From Phaeobacter sp. 22II1-1F12B (lineage in GTDB: Bacteria; Pseudomonadota; Alphaproteobacteria; Rhodobacterales; Rhodobacteraceae), in assembly GCF_002210165.1 (NCBI RefSeq), contig NZ_AQQP01000001.1, forward strand, positions 1 to 64,000: a DNA stretch of 64,000 nucleotides, read 5' to 3'. Shown here in pieces: positions 27,162 to 35,761 of this stretch (its first letter is position 1; each line of letters opens with the position of its first letter). Below the pieces are notes generated by a model. It ran no database searches. It was not told the origin of the DNA and worked only from the letters and a program-made list of their open reading frames with translations. Both the position numbers and the translations under genes were made by a program.

Positions 27162-27863
27162 CTATTTCACCGGGGATTTCCGCAAATCGATGGCCCCGCT
27201 CGGCGCAGTCGCGCGGTGCGGATCGTTCAGCGTGGGCACAAGATCGGCCCAGTCCGAATAGGGCGTGGTCGTCGCACGGCGGTACAGCGCGCGCAGATCG
27301 CGCAGCGGATGTTCAGAATAGTCGATGCGCAGGGTGAGCGGTGCGGCGTCGCGGTTGACGATGAGGATCGCCGCCGAAAGCAGGCCACGGCTGTCGCCGC
27401 CAGTGCTGGCGGCAGCCTCCAATGCCTCGATCAGGCGCAACTCAAAAGAAGCCTCGGATTCAGTGAAGGCCACGAGGCAGGAATCCAGCACCGATGCGGA
27501 AGATAGCAGGTTGCCCGCAACCACGACGTGGGGCGCTTCGCGAGAGCCGGCAAAGGCGATGCTTTCCTGACCGGTGAAGGCCGCCGTATTGCCATTCAGA
27601 TCGAGCGCCGACATTTGGCGATGATCGCGCCCGCTATCCTCACCGGTGAGTTTTGCCACGGTTTGCGGGGCGGTCAGCCCCTCTTTCATGAGATCGAGCG
27701 CGCCTGTTCCCCAGAGCGTCGAAGGCAGAGAACCCTGCGACGCGGACATCCCCGATTCGGCATCGCCGCGCAGAACCCATCCGCCGACGCAAAGACTGCC
27801 GGTTGTGGCCGCGCCGCCGTAACTGCCCGTTTTTTCGTCGAAGGCGAGTATCGAGATCGTCAT
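27162..27863 (-). CDS. DUF1028 family protein (Ntn-hydrolase-like)
   Basis: 233 aa, soluble. The N-terminus TISILAFDEKTGSYGGAATT is the hallmark of DUF1028, a family with an Ntn-hydrolase-type fold and no settled reaction. These genes recur next to oligopeptide transporters and amidohydrolases, so a role in hydrolysing an imported peptide or amide is plausible. It is divergent from the transporter operon with 99 bp between starts. One operator copy lies 28 bp before its start and another 27 bp before the transporter gene, so both arms are probably controlled together. Confidence 0.85.
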   Translation of the reverse strand: MTISILAFDEKTGSYGGAATTGSLCVGGWVLRGDAESGMSASQGSLPSTLWGTGALDLMKEGLTAPQTVAKLTGEDSGRDHRQMSALDLNGNTAAFTGQESIAFAGSREAPHVVVAGNLLSSASVLDSCLVAFTESEASFELRLIEALEAAASTGGDSRGLLSAAILIVNRDAAPLTLRIDYSEHPLRDLRALYRRATTTPYSDWADLVPTLNDPHRATAPSGAIDLRKSPVK

Positions 27864-27890
27864 TTCAGTGCCTCTCTTACCATGGGGTTG

Positions 27891-27908
27891 AATTTATCAT
27901 GAAAATTT
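27891..27908. promoter_or_regulatory. Operator copy A between DUF1028 and the ABC operon
   Basis: AATTTATCATGAAAATTT matches copy B in 15 of 18 positions, including the first 12. It lies 28 bp upstream of the DUF1028 start codon, placed to control that gene. Confidence 0.6.
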
Positions 27909-27918
27909 GGCCTCATGC

Positions 27919-27936
27919 AATTTATCATGATAAATA
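27919..27936. promoter_or_regulatory. Operator copy B upstream of the ABC operon
   Basis: AATTTATCATGATAAATA contains the perfect palindrome TTTATCATGATAAA (27921-27934), ending 26 bases before the ATG of the solute-binding protein. Copies A and C are variants of it. The likely binder is the FadR-type regulator at 26400. Confidence 0.65.
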
Positions 27937-27962
27937 AAACAAATTTCAGTGGAGGTGCGGCC

Positions 27963-29540
27963 ATGTCGCTTGTTTCTTTCTCACGCCGGGGTGTCCTGGC
28001 TGCCGGCACCGCGCTGGCCTTGATGCTGGGGGCCGCGTCGGTGGCGCAGGCACAGACCCCGCCCGGCGTTCTGATCGTCGGCCAGATCGCCGAGCCCAAG
28101 TCGCTTGACCCGGCGGCCGTGACGGCGGTGAACGATTTCCGGATCCTGATGAACGTCTATGACGGGCTGGTGCGCTACAAGGATGGCACGCTGGAAGTGG
28201 AACCGGCGCTGGCCTCGGACTGGACGATCTCGGACGACGGGACGGAATATACTTTTACGCTGCGCGAAGGGGTGACATTTCACGACGGCAGCGCCTTTGA
28301 CGCCGAGGCGGTTAAGTTCAATTTCGACCGGATGCTGGATGAGAGCCACCCGTTTCACGACACCGGCCCCTTCCCGCTGGCCTTTTTCTTCTCGGCTGTC
28401 GAAAACGTCGAAGTGGTGGACCCGCTGACGGTGAAATTCACGCTGAACGCGCCCTATGCGCCGTTCCTGTCGAACCTTGCCTATCCGACCGGGCTGATCG
28501 TGTCGCCCGCCGCCGTCGAAGCGGGTGGGGCCGATTTCGGGCGCAACCCCTCGGGCACCGGGCCGTTCAAATTTGCCGAATGGCGGTCGAACGAGGCGGT
28601 GGTGATCGAAGCCAACCCGGACTACTGGGACGGCGCGCCCGAACTGCAGGCGGTTGTCTTCCGCCCGATCACGGATGCGAACACCCGCACCGCCGAGATG
28701 CTGGCGGGAGGGATCGACCTGATGGTCGAGGTGCCGCCCGTCGCGCTGAGCGAGTTCGAGAGCGAACAGTATTCCGTGTTCGAGCAGGCCGGGCCGCATG
28801 TCTGGTTCCTGATCCTGAACGCCAAGGAAGGCCCCTTTGCCGACAAGCTGGTGCGTCAGGCCGCGAATTACGCGATCAACAAGGAAGCGCTGGTGAACAA
28901 CGTGCTGGAGGGTACGGCCGAGGTCGCCGCCGGGCCGACTCCGCCCGCTTTCGCTTGGGCGTATAACCCGGATCTCGAACCCTATCCCTATGACCCGGAC
29001 AAAGCCAAGGAATTGCTCGCCGAAGCCGGGGCGGAAGGTGCATCGCTGACCTTTTACGTGACCGAGGGCGGGTCGGGCATGCTTGACCCGATTGCCATGG
29101 GCACCGCAATGCAGGCCGATCTGGAAGCGGTCGGGTTCGACGTGACCATCGAAACCTATGAGTGGAACACCTTCCTTGGCGAGGTGAACCCCGGTCTGGA
29201 AGGCAAGGCGGACATGGCCGAGATGGCATGGATGACGAATGACCCGGACACCCTGCCTTTCCTCGCGCTGCGCACCGACGCATGGCCGGACAAGGGCGGG
29301 TTCAACTCGGGCTACTATTCCAATCCGAAGGTGGACGAGCTGCTGGAAGCGGCGCGCGTCGCCACCGATCAGGAAGAACGCGCGGCGCTGTACAAGGAAA
29401 TGCAGGTCATCGTGCAGGAAGACGCGCCTTGGGTTTTCGTGGCAAACTGGAAGCAGAACGCGGTGACCAGCGACCGCGTAGAGAATTTCTCGCTTCAACC
29501 GTCGTTTTTCCTGCTGCTGGATGACGTCGTGAAGAACTGA
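27963..29540 (+). CDS. Oligopeptide-type ABC transporter solute-binding protein (SBP family 5)
   Basis: 525 aa from the ATG at 27963, preceded by GGAGG. The N-terminus SFSRRGVLAAG plus a hydrophobic stretch ending VAQAQ looks like a twin-arginine-type signal peptide. The mature part has the family-5 motifs (LTVKFTLNAPYAPFL region, NPSGTGPFKF). It should capture a peptide or peptide-like solute in the periplasm for the permeases downstream. The frame is open to 27915, but that start lies inside the operator region. Hairpins follow the stop, as is common after binding-protein genes. Confidence 0.92.
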   Translation: MSLVSFSRRGVLAAGTALALMLGAASVAQAQTPPGVLIVGQIAEPKSLDPAAVTAVNDFRILMNVYDGLVRYKDGTLEVEPALASDWTISDDGTEYTFTLREGVTFHDGSAFDAEAVKFNFDRMLDESHPFHDTGPFPLAFFFSAVENVEVVDPLTVKFTLNAPYAPFLSNLAYPTGLIVSPAAVEAGGADFGRNPSGTGPFKFAEWRSNEAVVIEANPDYWDGAPELQAVVFRPITDANTRTAEMLAGGIDLMVEVPPVALSEFESEQYSVFEQAGPHVWFLILNAKEGPFADKLVRQAANYAINKEALVNNVLEGTAEVAAGPTPPAFAWAYNPDLEPYPYDPDKAKELLAEAGAEGASLTFYVTEGGSGMLDPIAMGTAMQADLEAVGFDVTIETYEWNTFLGEVNPGLEGKADMAEMAWMTNDPDTLPFLALRTDAWPDKGGFNSGYYSNPKVDELLEAARVATDQEERAALYKEMQVIVQEDAPWVFVANWKQNAVTSDRVENFSLQPSFFLLLDDVVKN

Positions 29541-29544
29541 GGTA

Positions 29545-29594
29545 TCGGGCCGGCGGTGCCGGCCCGACCGACGCGCCGGCCGGTGTCCGGCGCG
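29545..29594 (+). repeat. Two GC-rich hairpins between binding-protein and permease genes
   Basis: TCGGGCCGGC-GGT-GCCGGCCCGA (29545-29567, 10-bp stem) and CGCGCCGG-N7-CCGGCGCG (29572-29594, 8-bp stem). With no T-run, they more likely stabilise the 3' end of the binding-protein message and lower permease expression than fully terminate transcription. Confidence 0.6.
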
Positions 29595-29630
29595 CGCCTC
29601 CGGCGGGAGTATTTTCGGCAAGAAGAAGAG
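29594..29630 (+). repeat. Rhodobacterales-type intergenic repeat, copy 2 (plus orientation)
   Basis: It contains CGCCTCCGGCGGGAGTATTT followed by an AAGAAGAAG tail, the same layout as the minus-strand copy at 3960-4000. It sits directly after the hairpins between the binding-protein and permease genes. Confidence 0.6.
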
Positions 29631-29673
29631 GGGTGCGGTGCCCCTTGTCCAGACCAGCCCGGGGAGGGCAAGG

Positions 29674-30621
29674 ATGGGAAGCTATATCGTCAAACGATTG
29701 TTGTCGGCCATCCCGGTACTGCTCGGGATCACCGTGATCGTGTTTCTGATCATGGCGATGATCCCCGGCGATCCGGCCACCGCGATCCTTGGGTCTTATG
29801 CCACGCCGGAAAACGTCGAAAAGCTGAACCGCGATCTTGGCCTGGATAAGCCATTGGTCCAGCAGTATTTCATCTGGCTCGGCAATATGCTGACCGGCGA
29901 TTTCGGCACATCGTTCGCGCTGAACCGGCCGGTGATCGATGAGGTACTGGAACGGTTCAACGGGACGCTGGTGCTGGCCGGGACCGCCTTTGTGCTCTGT
30001 TCCATCTTTGGCGTCATCGCGGGGGTCGTTTCCGCCGCGAACCAGTATGGCGCGGGCGACAAGATCATCACTTTTGCGGTGCTTCTGGGGATTTCGATCC
30101 CGTCCTTTTTTCTTGGCATGATGATGATCCTGTTCTTCGCGGTGAACCTGCGCTGGTTCCCGGTGTCGGGCATGTGGCCGATCTATGGCGCGCGCGATCT
30201 GTCGGCGCTGATCAGTCACCTGACCCTGCCTGCCATCGCGCTGGCCGTGGTGGCGACCGGGGTGATCGCGCGGCTGTCCCGATCGGCCATGCTCGAAGTG
30301 TTGCGGCAGGATTTTATCCGAACCGCGCGGGCCAAGGGCGTGCATGAGCGTGGAGTGATCTGGCGCCATGCGCTCAAGGCGGCGATGGTGTCGATTATCC
30401 CGGTGCTGGGCATCCAGGCCGGGTTCGTGTTGTCGGGGGCGGTCTATATCGAGATCGTTTTCCAGTGGCCCGGCGTGGGCCGGATGCTGGTCGATGCGAT
30501 CCTGAAACGGGATATCCTGCTGGTGCAGGGCGGCGTCGTTTTTGTCGCGGCCTGCTATGTGTTGTTCAACATCGCGGTGGACGTGGCGCAGAGCCTGCTT
30601 GATCCGAGGATCAAGACATGA
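29674..30621 (+). CDS. Oligopeptide-type ABC transporter permease (DppB-like)
   Basis: 315 aa from the ATG at 29674, preceded by GGAGGGCAAGG. About six membrane helices; the N-terminus YIVKRLLSAIPVLLGITVIVF is typical of DppB/OppB. The EAA loop includes FIRTARAKGVHERGVIWRHA, which contacts the ATPases. It forms half of the inner-membrane channel; the other half is the permease domain of the next gene, whose ATG overlaps this stop by 4 bp. The frame is open to 29638, but no ribosome site supports that start. Confidence 0.92.
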   Translation: MGSYIVKRLLSAIPVLLGITVIVFLIMAMIPGDPATAILGSYATPENVEKLNRDLGLDKPLVQQYFIWLGNMLTGDFGTSFALNRPVIDEVLERFNGTLVLAGTAFVLCSIFGVIAGVVSAANQYGAGDKIITFAVLLGISIPSFFLGMMMILFFAVNLRWFPVSGMWPIYGARDLSALISHLTLPAIALAVVATGVIARLSRSAMLEVLRQDFIRTARAKGVHERGVIWRHALKAAMVSIIPVLGIQAGFVLSGAVYIEIVFQWPGVGRMLVDAILKRDILLVQGGVVFVAACYVLFNIAVDVAQSLLDPRIKT

Positions 30622-32501
30622 CCGGTTTTCTCAAATTGCTTGCGCGGAACCGGCTGGCACTGGCCGGGGCGATTGTCATGGCGCTGGTGGTCTTGCTGGC
30701 GCTGGTCACGCCGCTATTGCCGCTGGCGGACCCGGACGTGACGGATACGGCGAACCGGTTCCGGCTGCCATTCAGCGAGGGGGCGCTGCTGGGGACGGAT
30801 CATCTGGGGCGGGACCTGCTGTCGCGGCTGCTCTGGGGAACGCGGCTGTCACTGGCGGTGGGGTTTGCCGCTGCCATTGTTGCGGCGACCATCGGTGCGG
30901 CCATCGGAATCATCTCGGGCTATTACGGCGGGCGTGTCGACAACATCATCATGCGCGGCGTCGATATGCTCATGGCCTTTCCCTATATCCTGCTGGCGCT
31001 TGCGATTGTCGCGGCGCTTGGGCCGGGGCTTTTGAACGCGCTGATCGCCGTGGCGGCGGTAAACGTGCCGTTCTTTGCCCGCAATATCCGCGGCATCACG
31101 GTGGGGCTGGCGCATAAGGAATTCGTAGATGCGGCGCGGCTGGCGGGTCTGACCAACACGCGGATCATCCTGACCGAGATCCTGCCCAACGTGATCCCCG
31201 TGATCGTGATCGCCATGTCCACCACCATCGGCTGGATGATCCTTGAAACCGCCGGTCTGAGCTTTCTTGGTCTTGGGTCGCAGCCGCCGCAGGCCGATCT
31301 CGGGTCGATGCTGGGCGAGGCGCGCTCGGCCCTGATTACCAATCCTCATACCTCGATTGTGCCCGGTGTGATGATCCTGATCATCGTGATGTCGATCAAC
31401 CTGCTGGGCGACGGGGTGCGTGACGCGCTTGATCCGCGCCTGAAATCCGGTGCCCTGTCGCGGCCCATGGCGGCCACGCGAGTCGACCGGCGCGCGCCGG
31501 TGCCCGAGGCCACCGGTGCAGGATTGCTGGAGGTGCAGGACCTGCAGACCCAGTTCCATGTGCGCGACCGGAACTACAGGGCTGTCGGGGGCGTGTCGCT
31601 GCATGTGAAGCCGGGCGAATGCCTGGGGATCATCGGCGAGAGCGGCTCGGGCAAGTCGGTCACCGCGCTAAGCGTCATGGGCCTTGTCGCGTCGCCGCCC
31701 GGCGTGATCGCGGGCGGTGCCGTGCGCTATGACGGAGAAGACCTGATCGGCGCGCCCTATCGGCGGCTGCGGGAGATGCGCGGGCGCAACGTGGCCTATA
31801 TCTTTCAGGACCCGCTGGCGACGCTGCATCCGCTTTACCGTGTCGGCGATCAGCTTATCGAGGCGATCCGCTCGCACCGGCCCATCGGCAAGGCGGAAGG
31901 CCGTGAGAAGGCTATTGAACTGCTCAAGGCAGTGCGGATACCGAACCCGGAAAAACGCGTGTCGGATTACCCCCACGAGATGTCGGGAGGTATGCGGCAG
32001 CGAGTCGGCATCGCGATGGCGCTGGCAAACGATCCGGATATCATCATCGCGGATGAACCGACCACCGCGCTGGATGTCACGGTGCAGGCGCAGATCCTGT
32101 CTCTGCTGGACGATCTGCGGCGGTCGCGTGGGCTAGCGATTGTGTTCATTACCCATGATTTCGGCGTCGTCGCGCAGCTTTGTGACCGGGTGGCGGTGAT
32201 GTATGCGGGGCGCATCGTCGAGGAAGGACCGACGCAGGGCATCCTCGAGACGCCGCTGCATCCCTACACCGCGCGGCTGATGGCCTGTGTGCCGGAGCTG
32301 GGCGGGGGCAAGCGACGACTTGAAGCGATCCCGGGCCTGCCGCCGGTGGTCGACAAGCTGCCCGCAGGCTGCGCCTTTGCCGACCGCTGCACCAAGGCGC
32401 GCGAGGATTGCCGAACGAGCGAAATCCATCTTGAACGCGAAGGCGCGCGGGCCGTGCGCTGCATCCACCCGGAAACGCCGCTGCGGGAGGCTGCCGAATG
32501 A
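30618..32501 (+). CDS. Fused ABC transporter permease and ATPase (DppC-DppD type)
   Basis: 627 aa. Residues 1 to about 280 are a DppC-like permease with the EAA loop FVDAARLAGLTNTRIILTEI. Residues about 297-627 are a complete DppD-like ATPase with Walker A GESGSGKS (340-347), signature SGGMRQR, Walker B IIIADEPTTAL and the C-terminal oligopeptide-transporter Cys region. The two halves are joined by a short linker (about 282-296) in one uninterrupted frame, so this is a genuine fusion. It fixes permease to ATPase in a 1:1 ratio. It overlaps the following ATPase gene by 4 bp. Confidence 0.93.
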   Translation: MTGFLKLLARNRLALAGAIVMALVVLLALVTPLLPLADPDVTDTANRFRLPFSEGALLGTDHLGRDLLSRLLWGTRLSLAVGFAAAIVAATIGAAIGIISGYYGGRVDNIIMRGVDMLMAFPYILLALAIVAALGPGLLNALIAVAAVNVPFFARNIRGITVGLAHKEFVDAARLAGLTNTRIILTEILPNVIPVIVIAMSTTIGWMILETAGLSFLGLGSQPPQADLGSMLGEARSALITNPHTSIVPGVMILIIVMSINLLGDGVRDALDPRLKSGALSRPMAATRVDRRAPVPEATGAGLLEVQDLQTQFHVRDRNYRAVGGVSLHVKPGECLGIIGESGSGKSVTALSVMGLVASPPGVIAGGAVRYDGEDLIGAPYRRLREMRGRNVAYIFQDPLATLHPLYRVGDQLIEAIRSHRPIGKAEGREKAIELLKAVRIPNPEKRVSDYPHEMSGGMRQRVGIAMALANDPDIIIADEPTTALDVTVQAQILSLLDDLRRSRGLAIVFITHDFGVVAQLCDRVAVMYAGRIVEEGPTQGILETPLHPYTARLMACVPELGGGKRRLEAIPGLPPVVDKLPAGCAFADRCTKAREDCRTSEIHLEREGARAVRCIHPETPLREAAE

Positions 32502-33451
32502 CGATTGCGCTTCAGCTTGAGAACCTGTCGAAATCCTTTGCGGTGGGGCGCAGCCTGTTCGGCGCGCCCAAGGGCATGGTGCGGGCGGTGCATCCGATCA
32601 CGCTTACCGTTGGAAAGGGTGAAACCCTTGGCATCGTGGGGGAATCCGGCTGTGGCAAGTCCACTCTCGCGCGGATGCTGGTGGGTCTTCTGGAGCCGAC
32701 CACGGGCCAGATCGAAATCGATGGTGCGGCGCTTGATAATGCGGACCCGGCGATTTTCGGGAAGCGGATCCAGTATGTTTTTCAGGATCCGATTTCCTCA
32801 CTGAACCCGCGCAAGACGATCCGGCAGGTGATGGAAGCGCCGCTGAAGCGGCTGCACGGCATGAAAAAGACCGAGCGCAATCGGCGGATCGCCGAGATTT
32901 TCGACAGCGTGAACCTGCGTGAAGAATTCCTTGATCGCTATCCGCATGAATTTTCCGGCGGGCAGGCCCAGCGCATCGGGATCGCGCGGGCGCTGGCGGC
33001 CGAAGCCAGCATTCTGATCCTTGATGAACCGGTTTCCGCGCTGGATGTTTCCGTGCAGGCGCAGGTGCTGAACCTGCTGGCTGACCTCAAGACCGAGCTG
33101 GACCTGACCTACCTGTTCATCAGTCACGATCTTGCGGTGGTCGAAGCGGTCAGTGACCGTATCGCCGTGCTTTATTTCGGGTCGGTGGTGGAAATCGGTC
33201 CGGCGGAAGAGGTGTTTCGCGCGCCCCGCCATCCCTATACGCGATTACTGGCCGAGAGCGCGCCGGTGGTTGGCCGTCCGCTGACCGCGCCCGAGGCGAA
33301 AGGCAGCGAGCTTCCCGATCCGCTGAACCCGCCGCCGGGATGCGCCTTTGCCGCGCGCTGCCCGCATGCGACGGACATCTGCCGGAGCGAGACGCCGAAA
33401 CTGCCCGAGGGCGGTCAGTCGGGCGCGGCCTGTTTCCATCCGCTGGCTTAG
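32498..33451 (+). CDS. Oligopeptide-type ABC transporter ATP-binding protein (DppF-like)
   Basis: 317 aa. Walker A GESGCGKS (residues 48-55), Q-loop YVFQDPISSLNPR, signature FSGGQAQR, Walker B ILILDEPVSALD and H-loop ISHDLAV are all intact. The C-terminal oligopeptide/dipeptide domain has three cysteines (PPGCAFAARCPH, IC). It pairs with the ATPase half of the upstream fusion protein to power uptake. It is the last gene of the operon; its stop is 8 bp from the stop of the convergent META-domain gene. Confidence 0.94.
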   Translation: MTIALQLENLSKSFAVGRSLFGAPKGMVRAVHPITLTVGKGETLGIVGESGCGKSTLARMLVGLLEPTTGQIEIDGAALDNADPAIFGKRIQYVFQDPISSLNPRKTIRQVMEAPLKRLHGMKKTERNRRIAEIFDSVNLREEFLDRYPHEFSGGQAQRIGIARALAAEASILILDEPVSALDVSVQAQVLNLLADLKTELDLTYLFISHDLAVVEAVSDRIAVLYFGSVVEIGPAEEVFRAPRHPYTRLLAESAPVVGRPLTAPEAKGSELPDPLNPPPGCAFAARCPHATDICRSETPKLPEGGQSGAACFHPLA

Positions 33452-33459
33452 GGTTGCTG

Positions 33460-34218
33460 TCAGCGGGCCTTGATGCTGTGCCCGTTGGGTCCGGTCAGGA
33501 TGAGCGCCCCGGTCGGTGAGATTTCGAAACGCTCGACCTCGTTCAGCGCGGCGAAGAATTTCGCCTCCTGATCTCCGAGGGCAGGTACGCAGGCCTTGCG
33601 GGTGCTCGCGACCGGGCCGAGGGAAAGTTGGTCACCGTCGATTTCGTAAGCGCCGGTATAGGAGTTGCAGCCGCCAGAGCCGTGAACGCGGCCCTCGCCG
33701 TCAAAGATCAGGGTGGTGCGGGCATTGTCGATGACACCATTGCCGTCAATATCCTCGACCAGCCATTCGCGACCTGTCAATTCCGGCGCCGGCGGCGTGC
33801 CCGAGACCTTGGACAGGAGTAACCGGCCAAGCGTGACCTCTTGCAGCGTCGGGTCCACGGGGATGGTTTCTGTCGTTGTCCAGATCAGCGCACCATCCGG
33901 CGCGTGGATCGTGCCCCGGAGAGCCAGCATCCTGTCGGTGCCAAGTGTTTCGCGCCGCAGGGAGAAGGCAAAAGGAACTGGCACCTGACCCGCAGGGATT
34001 TCGAGCATGGCCAACTGTGTCGCGGCGACGTCCATCCGGCTGGCATCGATCAGAGTGACGCAGGCCACGGCATCCGGCGGCAGGGCGATCCGTTCGCGGT
34101 ATGCTAGACTGCCTGAAACGGTGATCATGTCGGGCTCCGCCGATGTAGGAGGCGCAAGGGCGATGAATAGCGCGCCAAACAGCCAGATGAGAGCCTTTTT
34201 CAAGAGGTTTCCGATCAT
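33460..34218 (-). CDS. Secreted YbaY-like plus META (HslJ-like) domain protein
   Basis: 252 aa from the ATG at 34218. Signal peptide to about residue 28 (LFIALAPPTSAEP). Residues about 30-130 resemble the YbaY/YscW beta-sandwich (VSGSLAYRERIALPPDA); residues about 145-252 are a META domain with the GGCNSYTG motif. Members are envelope stress or heat-shock associated, without a known enzyme activity. The frame continues upstream to 34281 without a ribosome site; GGAGCG precedes 34218. The terminator at 34281-34313 separates it from the doxX gene. Confidence 0.85.
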   Translation of the reverse strand: MIGNLLKKALIWLFGALFIALAPPTSAEPDMITVSGSLAYRERIALPPDAVACVTLIDASRMDVAATQLAMLEIPAGQVPVPFAFSLRRETLGTDRMLALRGTIHAPDGALIWTTTETIPVDPTLQEVTLGRLLLSKVSGTPPAPELTGREWLVEDIDGNGVIDNARTTLIFDGEGRVHGSGGCNSYTGAYEIDGDQLSLGPVASTRKACVPALGDQEAKFFAALNEVERFEISPTGALILTGPNGHSIKAR

Positions 34219-34280
34219 CGTCACGCTCCGTCTTTGCCGTTTTATGCCCGGTGCCCGATCCGGATTAGACGGGCAAAGCA

Positions 34281-34313
34281 AAAGGACTCGCTCAATCTAT
34301 GAGCGAGTCCTTT
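34281..34313 (-). terminator. Strong intrinsic terminator after the sodB-fdxA-doxX run
   Basis: AAAGGACTCGCTCA and TGAGCGAGTCCTTT form a perfect 14-bp stem with a 5-nt loop. On the minus strand it is followed by TTGCTTTG, giving a T-rich tail. It lies 100 bp after the DoxX stop and ends that transcript. Confidence 0.8.
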
Positions 34314-34413
34314 CCTAGCATTCACTGAACGGCGGAGCGACAGATTTATCCTGTGGCGACGTGTTCGGAGCCTCGCGACCATCAGGCCGCGCGCGCTGCG
34401 CCTGTTTGGGCCA

Positions 34414-34779
34414 TTACGGGCGGGCTGCTTTCGCAGAGGCCGCCCGCGCGGTCAGCGCGGCATTCAGCAGGACCAGCGCGAGAACGATCAGGGGCGGAAT
34501 TGCATGGGAATATTCCGCTGCCAGCAGAACCGTTCCGGCCGCTGCCGCCATAACGCCCGCTGCAAGCAGGCTCCCGATAAGGCGGGTGCGTGGCATCGCG
34601 ATCAGGATTGCCGACGACCACTCCAGAAGGCCAGTCAGATAGTTGAACCCGCTCGGATAGCCCCAGCGTGCATAATCCGCGAGAATTTCAGGCGTGGCGA
34701 AAATATTCATCGTGCCGCCAAGGGCAAAGAAGGCGACCAGCAACCATGCGAAGATGGAGCGCCACGGGATATTTTTCAT
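34414..34779 (-). CDS. DoxX-family membrane protein
   Basis: 121 aa, four membrane helices, with the DoxX-like layout (FALGGTMNIFATPEI in the first loop, LLEWSSAILI in TM2). Members are small quinone- or redox-associated membrane proteins, some linked to oxidative-stress defence together with superoxide dismutase. It lies 71 bp downstream of the flavin reductase gene on the same strand as sodB and fdxA, which fits a redox-protection role. The exact function is unknown. Confidence 0.8.
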   Translation of the reverse strand: MKNIPWRSIFAWLLVAFFALGGTMNIFATPEILADYARWGYPSGFNYLTGLLEWSSAILIAMPRTRLIGSLLAAGVMAAAAGTVLLAAEYSHAIPPLIVLALVLLNAALTARAASAKAARP

Positions 34780-34850
34780 TATTCGTCACTTTCATTTTGG
34801 TGCTCTGTCGACCGGACCGGCCGACCATCAGAGCATTTCGGAACCCGTTG

Positions 34851-35354
34851 TCATCGAGAGACAACCGACCCATAGCGTCGGTCGTGCCATACCAGAGGCG
34901 CGCGGTCGAGACCCTGAACCAGATCCCGCGCCTGTCCGGCAAAAAGGATATGATCCTGTACAGTCATTTGATTAGTCACTTCGCAGTCCATCGAGGTGAC
35001 CGCGTCCTGAAGGCAGGGGTTGCCCGTGTCCCATGAGGTCCAGATGCCGATATCGAAACGATCCCTGGGCGACAGTTTGCCCGCAAAAGCATCGGCAACC
35101 GGGTTCTGACCTTCGGACAGCATGGCGATGGAGAATCCACCCCGCGACAGGATCAGTGCCGCGAGATCGGAGGATTTCGCGATGGAGACCATGATCGTGG
35201 GCGGCCTTACGCTAAGCGAGAAAACAGCGGTCACGGTGCGGCCAAGGCGGTCTTCGCCCTCGCCCGCGGTCACGACGCAGACGCTCGCCGCGAGGGACGC
35301 CATCGAATTGCGGAAGTCCTGTTCGAGATCGGGCGTTTTCAGCGCAGGCATCAT
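34851..35354 (-). CDS. Flavin reductase family protein (FMN-binding split barrel)
   Basis: 167 aa from the ATG at 35354, which overlaps the fdxA stop (ATGA). It shows the flavin-reductase pattern ([37 protein letters not shown]; near the end [11 protein letters not shown]). Enzymes of this family use NAD(P)H to reduce free FMN or FAD, usually for a partner monooxygenase; none is adjacent. Coupling to the ferredoxin gene suggests a redox role. The frame continues to 35462, but that part shadows fdxA. Confidence 0.85.
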   Translation of the reverse strand: MMPALKTPDLEQDFRNSMASLAASVCVVTAGEGEDRLGRTVTAVFSLSVRPPTIMVSIAKSSDLAALILSRGGFSIAMLSEGQNPVADAFAGKLSPRDRFDIGIWTSWDTGNPCLQDAVTSMDCEVTNQMTVQDHILFAGQARDLVQGLDRAPLVWHDRRYGSVVSR

Positions 35355-35689
35355 GATCCGTTTCCGGGTTTCGGGGAAAACAGGGTGTTCAGTTTGTCGG
35401 GGACGCCATCCATCTCGGCCGCATTGGCGGGCGGGTCGCCGATCATGGTGATGACCGGCCATGTTTCGGCGTATTTCCGATTATGCTCCACCCAGTCATC
35501 CATGCCCGGTTCGGTATCCGGACGGATCGCGTCGGCAGGGCATTCGGGTTCGCAGACGCCGCAGTCGATACATTCGTCGGGATGTATCACCAGCATGTTC
35601 TCCCCCTCGTAGAAGCAGTCCACCGGGCAGACTTCGACGCAGTCCATGTATTTGCAGGCGATGCAATTGTCGGTGACGACATAGGTCAT
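35351..35689 (-). CDS. fdxA: Seven-iron ferredoxin
   Basis: 112 aa. The cysteine layout matches Azotobacter ferredoxin I shifted by one: C9, C17 and C50 for the 3Fe-4S cluster; C21, C40, C43 and C46 for the 4Fe-4S cluster; C12 and C25 are extra. It is a low-potential cytoplasmic electron carrier. It lies 72 bp downstream of sodB and is translationally coupled to the flavin reductase. The long C-terminal tail after residue 60 is typical of FdxA. Confidence 0.95.
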   Translation of the reverse strand: MTYVVTDNCIACKYMDCVEVCPVDCFYEGENMLVIHPDECIDCGVCEPECPADAIRPDTEPGMDDWVEHNRKYAETWPVITMIGDPPANAAEMDGVPDKLNTLFSPKPGNGS

Positions 35690-35761
35690 GGGTATTCTCT
35701 TTGGCCAAGGCCGGGTGCCCTGCCGCGACGGGCATTTCCGCGCGGCAGGGGGCTTTGTCGA

